Of a stretch of 37,694 bases of DNA, positions 25,492 through 33,718 are shown piece by piece. A program made the translations under genes and the position numbers. The notes under the pieces are model-generated. The model saw only the letters and a program-made list of their open reading frames with translations, did no database searches and had not been told where the DNA came from. The stretch lies in NCBI GenBank assembly GCA_963652075.1, contig CAVJRQ010000007.1, positions 1 to 37,694 of the forward strand. The letters run 5' to 3'. Each line of letters opens with the position of its first letter. Within the stretch, counting starts at the first letter, position 1. This DNA comes from Phocaeicola_A sp963652075 (GTDB taxonomy: Bacteria > Bacteroidota > Bacteroidia > Bacteroidales > Bacteroidaceae).

Positions 25492-26391
25492 ATGCATACA
25501 AACAAATATCATGGAGTGGTAGTGCCGATGGTGACACCGGTCACTGCCACTGGTGCTTTGGACGTGAAGGCCGTCGAGCGTATCATTGCCCTCTTTGTCG
25601 AGAGTGACGTTTCTCCTCTGTTGATGGGTACCACGGGCGAAGGCAACTCCGTCTCTTCCGCTGACGGTCTGCTGATGGTGAAGACCGCCGTGAAGGCCGC
25701 ACAGGGCAAAATCGTTGTCTATGCCGGCCTGACGGGTACTTGCGTCTCCGAGCAACTGGAGGCGGCTGAAGCCTATACGGCTGCCGGAGCCGACGTGATT
25801 GTGGCTACGTTGCCCAGTTACTACGCGCTGACGGACGAACAGATGTACGACTATTACAAGTATTTGGCGGACAACATCAAAGGCCCGCTGATGCTCTACA
25901 ATATCAAGTCGACCACGCACATGTCCATTCCTGTCGAGGTCATCAAACGCCTGAGCGAACATCCCAACATTGTGGGACTGAAGGACTCGGAGCGTGATTT
26001 GGAGCGTATGGACGCTTGCATCGCCATCTCCCGCGGGCGCGAGGACTTCGCCTACTTCTGCGGATGGGCGGCACAGTCGGCTCATTGCATAGAGTTGGGC
26101 GGTGACGGCATTGTGCCCAGTACGGGCAACTTCGTGCCTTCCATGTTCAAGCAACTCTACGACGCGGCCGTGGCAGGCGACATGGAAACCGCCAACCGCT
26201 TGCAGGACGAGACCAATGCCATCGCCAAGATTTATCAGGAAGGACGTACGCTGGGACAGTCGTTGACCGCGCTGAAGGTGATGATGCAAACCGACGGTTT
26301 GTGTGACCCCTACATGTTGCCGCCGTTGACACGCTTGCCCAAAGAAGAAGAAGCCGCGATAGCCGAACGGGCACGCAAGGTGGTGCATTGA
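25492..26391 (+). CDS. DapA/NanA-family Schiff-base aldolase
   Basis: A 299-aa TIM-barrel lyase. I chose the ATG giving MHTNKYHGVVVPMVTP, because translation from further upstream would run through the end of the HIT gene. Family signatures are GTTGE at 46-50, Tyr136 in LYNIKSTTH and the Schiff-base Lys164 in VGLKD. The arginine that lysine-pathway DapA uses to hold the aspartate-semialdehyde carboxylate (the PxRT segment) is absent: it reads NIKSTTHM. This argues for a catabolic pyruvate aldolase acting on a 2-keto-3-deoxy acid. The following transporter, dehydrogenase, PdxA and DUF1537 genes support a sugar-acid pathway. The inferred substrate is Dha (see findings). Confidence 0.85.
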   Translation: MHTNKYHGVVVPMVTPVTATGALDVKAVERIIALFVESDVSPLLMGTTGEGNSVSSADGLLMVKTAVKAAQGKIVVYAGLTGTCVSEQLEAAEAYTAAGADVIVATLPSYYALTDEQMYDYYKYLADNIKGPLMLYNIKSTTHMSIPVEVIKRLSEHPNIVGLKDSERDLERMDACIAISRGREDFAYFCGWAAQSAHCIELGGDGIVPSTGNFVPSMFKQLYDAAVAGDMETANRLQDETNAIAKIYQEGRTLGQSLTALKVMMQTDGLCDPYMLPPLTRLPKEEEAAIAERARKVVH

Positions 26392-26439
26392 GAACAAAAC
26401 ACAAAATGAATCTAATACTAATATCGAAAACAAAATCTT

Positions 26440-28011
26440 ATGCAACAACCACTTATCCACTGGGTTGATTATGTCATTGTGCTAATCTCCGTCTTCGCGG
26501 CAGTGGGAATGGGCTTCTACTTTGCCCACCGACAAAAGAACACGCACGCCTACTACGCCGCAAGCGGCAAGATTCCGGCTTGGGCCATCGGAATGTCCAT
26601 CTTTGCCACGCTCATCAGCAGTGTCACTTTCCTTGCCTATCCGGGTGCGGCCTATGCCGGCAACTGGATTCTCTTGGTGCAAGGACTGATGGTGCCTATC
26701 GTGTTGGTGGCGATGATCGGTGTCATTGTGCCCCTGTTCCGTAAAGTCATCAAACTGAGTACATACGAATACTTCGAGCGCCGTTTCGGTTTCTTTGCCC
26801 GTTTCTACAGTTCGTTGGCTTTCTCCTTGGGACACTTCTCCAAGATGGGCACCGTCTTCTTTCTGGTCTGCCTGGCTCTGTCCGAGTTCCTGGCATGCGA
26901 CATCTACCTGGTGTTGGGTGTGCTTGGCGTGGTGATAATCCTCATCACCCTGTTGGGAGGTATGGAAGCCATCATCTGGATGGATGTCATTCAGGGGTTC
27001 CTTTTGATTGGCGGAGGTCTCGTCAGCGTGGCGATGCTCCTCTTCTTGCCCGAAGGCGGTCCTTCTACCGTATTCTCGGTGGCCAAGGAATACAACAAAA
27101 TCAGCTTTGGACCTTACGACTTGAGCTTGACCCACTTGACCTTCATCGTGATGGTGCTCAACGGTATTTTCTACGCCATTCAGAAATATGGTACAGACCA
27201 GACCATCGTGCAGCGTTACCTCACGGCTAAGGACGACAAGAGCGCCAAGAAAGCCGCATACATCGGAGTCTTTATGAGCGTGCCCGTGTGGGCGTTGTTC
27301 ATGCTGATTGGTACGGGCCTCTTCGTCTTCTACCATGTCACGGGCAATCCGTTGCCCGATGGCATTAAGGCGGACGGCGTGTTCCCCTTCTTCATCGCCA
27401 CACAAATGCCTCCGGGTCTCACCGGCTTGGTCATCGCAGCCTTGGCGGCTGCCGCCATCTCCAGTCTGGATGCCGACCTCAACTGTCTGTCCGCCATTAC
27501 CGTACAGGACTATTACGCTCGTTTCAAGCCCCATAGTACCGACAAGCAACGTATGCGCGTGGGACGTTGGGCAGTCATCATCTCCGGATTGGCAGCTATG
27601 GGTGTAGCCGCGCTCTACGTCATGTGGGGAGGCGAAGGCGTGTTGGGTGCCGTGTTCGGACTCTACGCCATCTTCTCGGCGGGCATTGTCGGTCTTTTCC
27701 TGTTGGGCTTGTTCAGCCGCCGCGCCAACAAGCAAGGTGTCTACGTGGGAATCGCCGCAGCGGTGCTCTTTACCGCTTACGCGTTGCTCACCTCCACCAA
27801 GTTCGACTTTGGCGGTGGCAAACAGTTGTTGCTCGACCTTGGCGACTGGAACTTTACACATCATAAATATATGTTGGGTGTCTATAGCCACATCATCGTG
27901 TTTGTTGTCGGGTACCTCGCCAGCTTCCTCTTCAAGACTCCGCTGGCGGACAAGCACCTGACCATCTACGGTTATCTGGAAGACAAGAAACTTAATAAAG
28001 AAAACAAATGA
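26440..28011 (+). CDS. Sodium:solute symporter (SSS family) for a sugar acid
   Basis: A 523-aa inner-membrane symporter with about 13 helices. The N-terminal helix WVDYVIVLISVFAAVGMGFYF, the LGGMEAIIWMDVIQGFLLIGG core and the SSS signature around QKYGTDQTIVQRYLTAKD are clear. It is shorter than the arabinose transporter at 7398-9296 and not a close paralogue. It lies 48 bp after the aldolase gene and its stop overlaps the alcohol dehydrogenase start by four bases, so it belongs to this operon. It probably imports the acid sugar that the aldolase cleaves. Confidence 0.9.
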   Translation: MQQPLIHWVDYVIVLISVFAAVGMGFYFAHRQKNTHAYYAASGKIPAWAIGMSIFATLISSVTFLAYPGAAYAGNWILLVQGLMVPIVLVAMIGVIVPLFRKVIKLSTYEYFERRFGFFARFYSSLAFSLGHFSKMGTVFFLVCLALSEFLACDIYLVLGVLGVVIILITLLGGMEAIIWMDVIQGFLLIGGGLVSVAMLLFLPEGGPSTVFSVAKEYNKISFGPYDLSLTHLTFIVMVLNGIFYAIQKYGTDQTIVQRYLTAKDDKSAKKAAYIGVFMSVPVWALFMLIGTGLFVFYHVTGNPLPDGIKADGVFPFFIATQMPPGLTGLVIAALAAAAISSLDADLNCLSAITVQDYYARFKPHSTDKQRMRVGRWAVIISGLAAMGVAALYVMWGGEGVLGAVFGLYAIFSAGIVGLFLLGLFSRRANKQGVYVGIAAAVLFTAYALLTSTKFDFGGGKQLLLDLGDWNFTHHKYMLGVYSHIIVFVVGYLASFLFKTPLADKHLTIYGYLEDKKLNKENK

Positions 28012-29153
28012 GAACAATAACATTGTTGCAACCGCAGAAAATCGTTTTCGGAACGGGTTGCATCTCGCAGTTTTGTGACGACTATCTCGCCATGGGTTAC
28101 AAGCGGTTGTTTATCCTTACCGCTCCTCCCATCGTGCCGTTGATTCGTCCCATCGAACAGAAGTTGAACGAGGCCGGTGTCAGTACGTTGGTCTACGAAC
28201 ATATCTTGGGCGAACCTTCCGTCACGGACTTCAAAACAATTCTGGAAGAAGCCCGCAACTATAAGGCGGACAGCTTTGTGGGCATTGGTGGCGGCAGTGT
28301 GCTCGACGTTACCAAACTGACGGCTACGCTGGTTAATAGTGACCAACAGGTGGAAGACCTCTTCGGCACCGGCTTTGTGAAAGCCCGCGGCGCGTGGTTC
28401 GCCTGCATGCCTACTACGGCCGGTACCGGTAGCGAGGTGTCGCCAAACGCCATTCTGTTGGACGAACGCGACAAGCTGAAGAAAGGCATTGTCAGCCCTT
28501 ACCTTATAGCCGATGCGGCTTATGTTGACCCGCAACTGACAGTGACCGTACCTCCCAAGGTGACGGCGGAGACCGGCATGGACGCTTTGACCCACTGCAT
28601 TGAAGCCTACACCAACAAATTCGCTCATCCGGCAGTGGACATGTACGCTTTGACGGGTATCAAGCTCATCAGTGCCAACCTGTTGCGGGCCGTGAAGAAT
28701 GGTGCTGACATCGAAGCCCGTGAGGCTTTGCTGCTCGGAAGCCTCTATGGAGGCATGTGCTTGGGACCGGTAAACACGGCGGCCGTGCATGCACTCTCCT
28801 ATCCGTTGGGAGGCGAGTTCCACATCTCTCACGGCTTGTCCAACGCCATCCTGTTGCCTTCCGTCATGAAGTTCAACCGCAGTGCCAACTTGCAGAAATA
28901 CGCTCAAGTGGCATTGGCTTGCGGTGCGCCGCAGGGGGCTGACGACAACGAGACGGCTCAGAACGGCGTGGATTTCGTGACCGAACTCTCCAAGGCGTGC
29001 GGCATCCCTACCAAACTTACCGAGATAGGCATTCCTCACGAAGCGGTCGACCGCATGGCCAAAGCAGCCATGGAGGTGCAGCGTTTGCTGAAGAACAACC
29101 CGCGCACCGTCACCGAGGCGGACGCTAAAGCCATCTACGAGAGTTTATACTAA
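28008..29153 (+). CDS. Iron-containing alcohol dehydrogenase (group III)
   Basis: A 381-aa metal-dependent NAD(P)(H) alcohol dehydrogenase. The N-terminal nucleotide-binding domain shows GIGGGSVLDVTK, then PTTAGTGSEVS. The metal-binding half has GMDALTHCIEAYTN (Asp and His ligands) and HALSYPLGGEFHISHGLSNAILLP (two further His ligands). It is translationally coupled to the transporter by a 4-bp overlap. In the proposed pathway it would reduce the four-carbon aldehyde acid released by the aldolase to D-threonate. The direction and substrate are inferred only from context. Lactaldehyde or butanol dehydrogenase functions cannot be excluded. Confidence 0.88.
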   Translation: MRTITLLQPQKIVFGTGCISQFCDDYLAMGYKRLFILTAPPIVPLIRPIEQKLNEAGVSTLVYEHILGEPSVTDFKTILEEARNYKADSFVGIGGGSVLDVTKLTATLVNSDQQVEDLFGTGFVKARGAWFACMPTTAGTGSEVSPNAILLDERDKLKKGIVSPYLIADAAYVDPQLTVTVPPKVTAETGMDALTHCIEAYTNKFAHPAVDMYALTGIKLISANLLRAVKNGADIEAREALLLGSLYGGMCLGPVNTAAVHALSYPLGGEFHISHGLSNAILLPSVMKFNRSANLQKYAQVALACGAPQGADDNETAQNGVDFVTELSKACGIPTKLTEIGIPHEAVDRMAKAAMEVQRLLKNNPRTVTEADAKAIYESLY

Positions 29154-29231
29154 AGTAAATCCCGACCAATACCCTGGAGTCTCTAATTCTCATTCACTGG
29201 GCTTCCGGGTGTCGGGTAAGTAATGAACAAC

Positions 29232-29268
29232 AAGAGCCTCGATGGAGGAACTCTCTGTCGGGGCTCTT
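29232..29268 (+). promoter_or_regulatory. Hairpin in the spacer before pdxA2
   Basis: AAGAGCCTCGA (29232-29242) and TCGGGGCTCTT (29258-29268) form an 11-bp stem with one G-U pair. A second partly paired element uses CCCGAC (29161-29166) and GTCGGG (29211-29216). The 133-bp spacer is the longest in this operon. It may hold a partial terminator or leader structure that separates pdxA2-kinase expression from the upstream genes. Confidence 0.55.
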
Positions 29269-29286
29269 CATAAATAATGTAAGACA

Positions 29287-30333
29287 ATGGAACTACCCAT
29301 ATTGGCGATAACAATGGGCGACCCCGCCGGCATAGGGCCGGAGATTGTGGTGCGTGCGCTCAGTCACAAAGAGACCTACGCAAAATGCCGCCCCTTGGTG
29401 ACCGGTGACGCTGCCGTGATGGAGAATGCCGTGAAGGTGCTCGGACTCCCTATGACGGTGCATCCTATTGACAAGGTGGCGGACGCACGTTTTGAGCATG
29501 GCTGTATTGATGTATATGATTTGAAGTGCGTGGACATGAGCACTTTCGAGTTTGGCAAAGTCTCCGCTCAATGCGGCAACGCCGCTTTCGTCTCCATCCG
29601 TAAAGCCATTGATTTGGCTATGGCGGACGAGGTGGACGGCACCGTTACCGCTCCGCTCAACAAGGAAGCGCTCAACTTGGCCAGTCACCATTTTGATGGC
29701 CACACCGAGATTTACGCAACCTTCACACACACCAAGAAGTACGCCATGCTGTTGGCGGACGAATTTCTCCGGGTGATACACGTCTCCACCCACGTGCCTC
29801 TGCGAAAGGCGTGCGACTTGGTGAAGAAAGACCGCATCATCGAAGTGACGGAACTCATCAACGACGCTTGCGTGCAGTTTGGCATGGAACATCCGCGCAT
29901 CGGTATTGCCGGGCTCAATCCGCACTCAAGCGACAACGGCTTGTTTGGGTGGGAAGAGGAACAGGAAATCACCCCTGCCGTGGAGGCGCTGAAAGCCCGT
30001 GGCTTCAATGTGGTAGGCCCTGTGCCGCCCGATACGCTGTTCGCCAAAGCCAAGTGCGGACAGTTCGACGGTTGCGTGGCAATGTACCACGACCAAGGCC
30101 ACATTCCCTTCAAAGTGGTCGGCTTCAACTGGAACAAAGAGACCGGCAAGATGGACAGCGTGAAAGGTGTGAACATTACCCTCGGCTTACCCATCATCCG
30201 TGTGTCGGTAGACCACGGAACCGCATTCGATGTAGCCGGCAAGGGCATCGCCAGTGAAGATGCCATGATGCTCTCCATCGACTACGCCACCCGCATGGCC
30301 ATTAGTCGGCTGAAGAAGAAACAGAACGCTTGA
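29287..30333 (+). CDS. pdxA2: PdxA2-type 4-phospho-threonate/erythronate 3-dehydrogenase
   Basis: A 348-aa PdxA-family NAD-dependent oxidative decarboxylase. The metal-binding histidines sit in HFDGHTEIYA, LNPHSSDNGLFG and MYHDQGHIPFK, and the start ITMGDPAGIGPEI is the family hallmark. PdxA itself acts on 4-phosphohydroxythreonine in vitamin B6 synthesis. When next to a DUF1537 kinase, PdxA2 members instead oxidise 4-phospho-D-threonate or 4-phospho-D-erythronate to a 3-keto acid that loses CO2 and leaves DHAP. The kinase gene follows 13 bp later, which is the reason for the catabolic call. A biosynthetic PdxA role is less likely here. Confidence 0.85.
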   Translation: MELPILAITMGDPAGIGPEIVVRALSHKETYAKCRPLVTGDAAVMENAVKVLGLPMTVHPIDKVADARFEHGCIDVYDLKCVDMSTFEFGKVSAQCGNAAFVSIRKAIDLAMADEVDGTVTAPLNKEALNLASHHFDGHTEIYATFTHTKKYAMLLADEFLRVIHVSTHVPLRKACDLVKKDRIIEVTELINDACVQFGMEHPRIGIAGLNPHSSDNGLFGWEEEQEITPAVEALKARGFNVVGPVPPDTLFAKAKCGQFDGCVAMYHDQGHIPFKVVGFNWNKETGKMDSVKGVNITLGLPIIRVSVDHGTAFDVAGKGIASEDAMMLSIDYATRMAISRLKKKQNA

Positions 30334-30346
30334 AACGGAAAGGACG

Positions 30347-31519
30347 ATGATAACGGTTGTAGCTGATGACATAACCGGTGCTGCCGAAATGGCCGGCATC
30401 GGTTATCGCTTTGGGTTGAAGGTAGGATTCCTTACCGAGGTGGAAGGCAAGTTGCCGGAGTGCGACCTGTTGGTGCTGGCCACCGACACCCGTTCAATGA
30501 ACGAGCAAGAGGCGGTGGCGGAGACGAGGCATGTGGTACGCGAACTGAGCGGGCGTGGCGTGCGGACTTTCTTTAAGAAAACGGACTCGGCTCTACGCGG
30601 TCACATCGTGGCCGAGCTGCAGGCTTTTCTGCAAGAAACCGGTTACACCAAGGCGTTGCTGATGCCTCAGAACCCTTCCAAGGGAAGGATTGTGAAGCAA
30701 GGCATTTACTATATCAACGGGCAGCCGCTCCACGAAACCTCTTTCGCTTACGACCCTGAATTCCCCGCCGACAGTTCCATCGTGACCGAACGTCTGAAAG
30801 GCGTGCAGTATCTGCACGAATCGTCCGTGATGCCGACTGTGGGTTCTGCGGACGGAGCGTCATCGTTACCTGTCTACGTGGCGGATGCCGACAGTGAAAT
30901 GCAAGTGACGTTCCAACTGATGCGCCACGCCAAGACCGATGTGCTGTTGGCCGGAGGAGCAGACCTCTTTACCGCCTATCTCCGTCTGGTTTATATGGGT
31001 AAGGACTCTCAACTGAGAACTCCCGACCAACGGGTCTTTGAAGGACTTCCGTCGGGACGTGCGCTGATTGTGTGCGGCAGCACGCAAAGCACACCGCTGG
31101 AACTGCTCCCTTACGTGCAACGCTACTCTATTCACACTGAAAAGATGCCCGATGAGGTCTTCGAGGGCGAAGCTTCGCCCGTGGAGTGGGAGAGTAGGCT
31201 GAAAGAACTCTATTGTCAGAGAAACGCCTTGATACTGGCCATCGGCCACCCGTCGAAAGGCGGCAAGGAATTTGCCTTGCGCTTGCGTGCGGAGATGGCG
31301 GACACCGTCACCCGTCTGGTGCATGCCAAAGTTCCCGATGAATTGGTTATCGAGGGTGGTGCCACCGCTTTTGCCGTGCTGAAACAGTTGGGGTGGACTC
31401 GCTTCGAAGTGTCCGATGAAGTGAACCCGGGCGTAGTCCGCATGCTGTGGAAAGGCGAACAGCCCGTCCACGTCACCCTCAAGCCGGGCAGTTATTCGTG
31501 GGGCGGACTCTTCGTATAG
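30347..31519 (+). CDS. Four-carbon acid-sugar kinase (DUF1537)
   Basis: A 390-aa kinase of the DUF1537 family, known to phosphorylate D-threonate, L-threonate or D-erythronate at O4. The N-terminal substrate domain starts VVADDITGAAE (Asp7-Asp8), followed by DTRS at 47-50 and KKTDSALRG at 77-85, all hallmark motifs. The C-terminal nucleotide domain has EGGATAFAVLKQLGW and ends with KPGSYSWGG. It is the last gene of the operon and pairs with the PdxA2-type dehydrogenase 13 bp upstream. Together they would turn D-threonate into DHAP and CO2. Only 10 bp separate its stop from the convergent nadE stop. Confidence 0.9.
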   Translation: MITVVADDITGAAEMAGIGYRFGLKVGFLTEVEGKLPECDLLVLATDTRSMNEQEAVAETRHVVRELSGRGVRTFFKKTDSALRGHIVAELQAFLQETGYTKALLMPQNPSKGRIVKQGIYYINGQPLHETSFAYDPEFPADSSIVTERLKGVQYLHESSVMPTVGSADGASSLPVYVADADSEMQVTFQLMRHAKTDVLLAGGADLFTAYLRLVYMGKDSQLRTPDQRVFEGLPSGRALIVCGSTQSTPLELLPYVQRYSIHTEKMPDEVFEGEASPVEWESRLKELYCQRNALILAIGHPSKGGKEFALRLRAEMADTVTRLVHAKVPDELVIEGGATAFAVLKQLGWTRFEVSDEVNPGVVRMLWKGEQPVHVTLKPGSYSWGGLFV

Positions 31520-31529
31520 AAGGACTGTT

Positions 31530-33455
31530 TTACAACCTCTCGCAGTCTTGCAGCCACAGTTCGGAACTGGCATCGCTCGGCATGCGCCAGTCACCGCGGG
31601 GTGTCAGTACCACCGAACCGACCTTCGGGCCGTCGGGCAGACAAGAACGCTTGAACTGCTGATTGAAGAAACGACGGAAGAACACCTTTAGCCATTTCTT
31701 GATTACCTCATCGGAGTAGCGATTGGCGAAAGCCCGTTGTGCCAGGAAGAAAATCTTCGACGGACGGGCACCGTAGGTAAAGAAGTGATAGAGGAAGAAA
31801 TCGTGTAACTCATACGGCCCGACCAAATCCTCGGTTTTCTGCTTGATGTTGCCTTGCTCATCGGCCGGAATCAGCTCCGGACTGATAGGCGTGTTGACGA
31901 TGTCGAGTAGCGTGAGGCGTGAAGTCTCGTCCACATCGTTGTGCGCCACCCAGGTAACGAGGTGTTTTACCAGCGTCTTGGGGATGCTGGTGTTGACGGC
32001 GTACATCGACATGTGGTCTCCGTTGTAAGTGGCCCATCCAAGCGCCAGCTCGGACAAATCGCCCGTGCCGACTACCAAACCGTTCGCCTGGTTGGCTACG
32101 TCCATCAGTATCTGGGTGCGTTCGCGCGCCTGTCCGTTCTCGTAGGTCACGTCGTGCACCTCCATATTGTGGTCAATATCCTTGAAATGTTGGATGCAAG
32201 CCTCCTTGATGGAAATCTCACGGATGGTAATACCCAATGACCGCATCAGTTGCAGCGCATTGTTGTAGGTGCGGTCCGTGGTGCCGAAACCAGGCATCGT
32301 GATGCCGATGATGCCTTTGCGGTCCATACCCAGCTTGTCGAACGTGCGGGTACATACCAATAGGGCGAGGGTGGAGTCCAATCCACCGGATATGCCAACC
32401 ACCACGGTTTGGCAATGCGTGTGAACCAATCGTTTGGCGAGTCCGCTCACCTGAATGGCGAAAATCTCTTCACAACGGTTGTCCAGCTCCTGTCCGGTAG
32501 GGACGAATGGCATGGCCTCTATGGAACGTGTCAGCGTGATGGCTTTCGGTTCCATCGCTTGGGTAGCGACGCGTGCGGCACGTTCCTTCACCTCATACTG
32601 TGCACAGGTGGAGAACGTCGTGTTGACGCGGCGGATGGTGCGTAGGTTCTCCACGTCAATCTCGCTGTGGATAAGTTGCGGTTCCAGCGAGAAACGCTTG
32701 GAGGTTGCCAGTGTACGACCGTATTCGTAAATCAGCCCGTTGCCGGCAAACACAACGTCCGTGGTAGACTCTCCGAATCCGCACGAAGCGAAGACGTAAC
32801 CCGCAATGCAGCGTGCCGACTGCTGACTTAGCAGCGAACAGAGGTAGTTGTGCTTGGCAATGCCCTCGTTGTCGGCGGACATGTTGAAGATGATTTCCGC
32901 GCCATTGAGCGCCAACAGGCAGCTTGGCGGAATAGGTGCCCACACGTCCTCGCAAATCTCAATGCCGAAGCAACATGATGGCGTGTCGAAGACCATATTG
33001 GCGTTCACCGGCACTTCCTGTCCCAACAATCGGATGGAAGTCTGCAACCCGTGGCCGTTGTGAAACCAGCGTTGCTCATAGAATTCACGGTAATTGGGCA
33101 AGTAGATTTTCGGCACAATGCCCAGCAACGTACCGTTCTGGACAACCACCGCGCAGTTGTAGAGCGATGCCCCTATCATCAAGGGCATTCCCACCAACAC
33201 GACGCATTGTTTGCCGACGGTGGCGGTGACGACGGATTGCAGAGCCGTGACGCTCTCGCTGAGCAGAAGCTCGTGCGCGAACAAGTCACCGCACGTGTAA
33301 CCGGTGATACTCAACTCGGGGAACACGATGATTTCCACGCCCAAATTCTCCGCTTCGTCAATCTGCGCAATGAGTTGCGCCGCATTATATTGACAATCGG
33401 CCACCTTCACACTCGGTATGGCTGCCGCCACTTTCACAAAACCAAAATTCCGCAT
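31530..33455 (-). CDS. nadE: Glutamine-dependent NAD+ synthetase
   Basis: A 641-aa enzyme that amidates nicotinic acid adenine dinucleotide to NAD+ using ammonia from glutamine. The N-terminal nitrilase-type glutaminase has the Glu47-Lys116-Cys168 triad (FPELSITGY, VPKIYLPN, GIEICEDVW). The synthetase domain has the ATP-pyrophosphatase loop SGGLDS at 356-361 and NQANGLVVGTGDLSELALGW. The length fits the glutamine-dependent type. It is convergent with the acid-sugar kinase, with only 10 bp in between. A promoter-like sequence is present about 130 bp upstream. Confidence 0.96.
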   Translation of the reverse strand: MRNFGFVKVAAAIPSVKVADCQYNAAQLIAQIDEAENLGVEIIVFPELSITGYTCGDLFAHELLLSESVTALQSVVTATVGKQCVVLVGMPLMIGASLYNCAVVVQNGTLLGIVPKIYLPNYREFYEQRWFHNGHGLQTSIRLLGQEVPVNANMVFDTPSCCFGIEICEDVWAPIPPSCLLALNGAEIIFNMSADNEGIAKHNYLCSLLSQQSARCIAGYVFASCGFGESTTDVVFAGNGLIYEYGRTLATSKRFSLEPQLIHSEIDVENLRTIRRVNTTFSTCAQYEVKERAARVATQAMEPKAITLTRSIEAMPFVPTGQELDNRCEEIFAIQVSGLAKRLVHTHCQTVVVGISGGLDSTLALLVCTRTFDKLGMDRKGIIGITMPGFGTTDRTYNNALQLMRSLGITIREISIKEACIQHFKDIDHNMEVHDVTYENGQARERTQILMDVANQANGLVVGTGDLSELALGWATYNGDHMSMYAVNTSIPKTLVKHLVTWVAHNDVDETSRLTLLDIVNTPISPELIPADEQGNIKQKTEDLVGPYELHDFFLYHFFTYGARPSKIFFLAQRAFANRYSDEVIKKWLKVFFRRFFNQQFKRSCLPDGPKVGSVVLTPRGDWRMPSDASSELWLQDCERL

Positions 33456-33581
33456 GCTTCTTTACACATTATTATTTACAGAACACCGTCCGACTGTTCG
33501 CTCTGTCCCCTCCCTTCCAATCCTTCTGCCCAATAGGGGAGAATCGTCAAAAAGAGATAGGTTTCGTCGGCTTTTGTGGAG

Positions 33582-33611
33582 CAAAAGTACTGCAAATTAT
33601 TGATAGAACAA
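33582..33611 (-). promoter_or_regulatory. Predicted promoter of nadE
   Basis: On the minus strand TTG (33609-33611) lies 19 bp before TACTTTTG (33582-33589), which matches TAnnTTTG perfectly. The leader to the nadE ATG would be about 120 nt. Confidence 0.55.
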
Positions 33612-33718
33612 CATGGAAAGCCCCAAATTCTTCCGTATAGCACCTACCTCAAAGAGACTAAACGAATCCCCTTGAAAGCGTCGCACTGTCACGCCATTCC
33701 CGTAGCGTATTGCGCGTG

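Noticed and set aside
25492..26391. Lysine-biosynthetic dihydrodipicolinate synthase
   Set aside because: The arginine that binds the aspartate-semialdehyde carboxylate is missing, and the operon is catabolic.
26482..28023. Long minus-strand open frame of 513 codons opposite the transporter
   Set aside because: Composition (very high Gln, His, Asp, Glu) is that of the reverse complement of membrane-protein codons; no family resemblance.
29287..30333. Pyridoxal-pathway pdxA
   Set aside because: The adjacent DUF1537 kinase and upstream sugar-acid genes fit the PdxA2 subgroup; no other vitamin B6 gene is near.
25477..31519. Sialic acid (NanA-NanT) operon
   Set aside because: Aldolase plus SSS transporter is reminiscent of it, but there is no epimerase, ManNAc kinase or sialidase, and PdxA2/DUF1537 would have no role.
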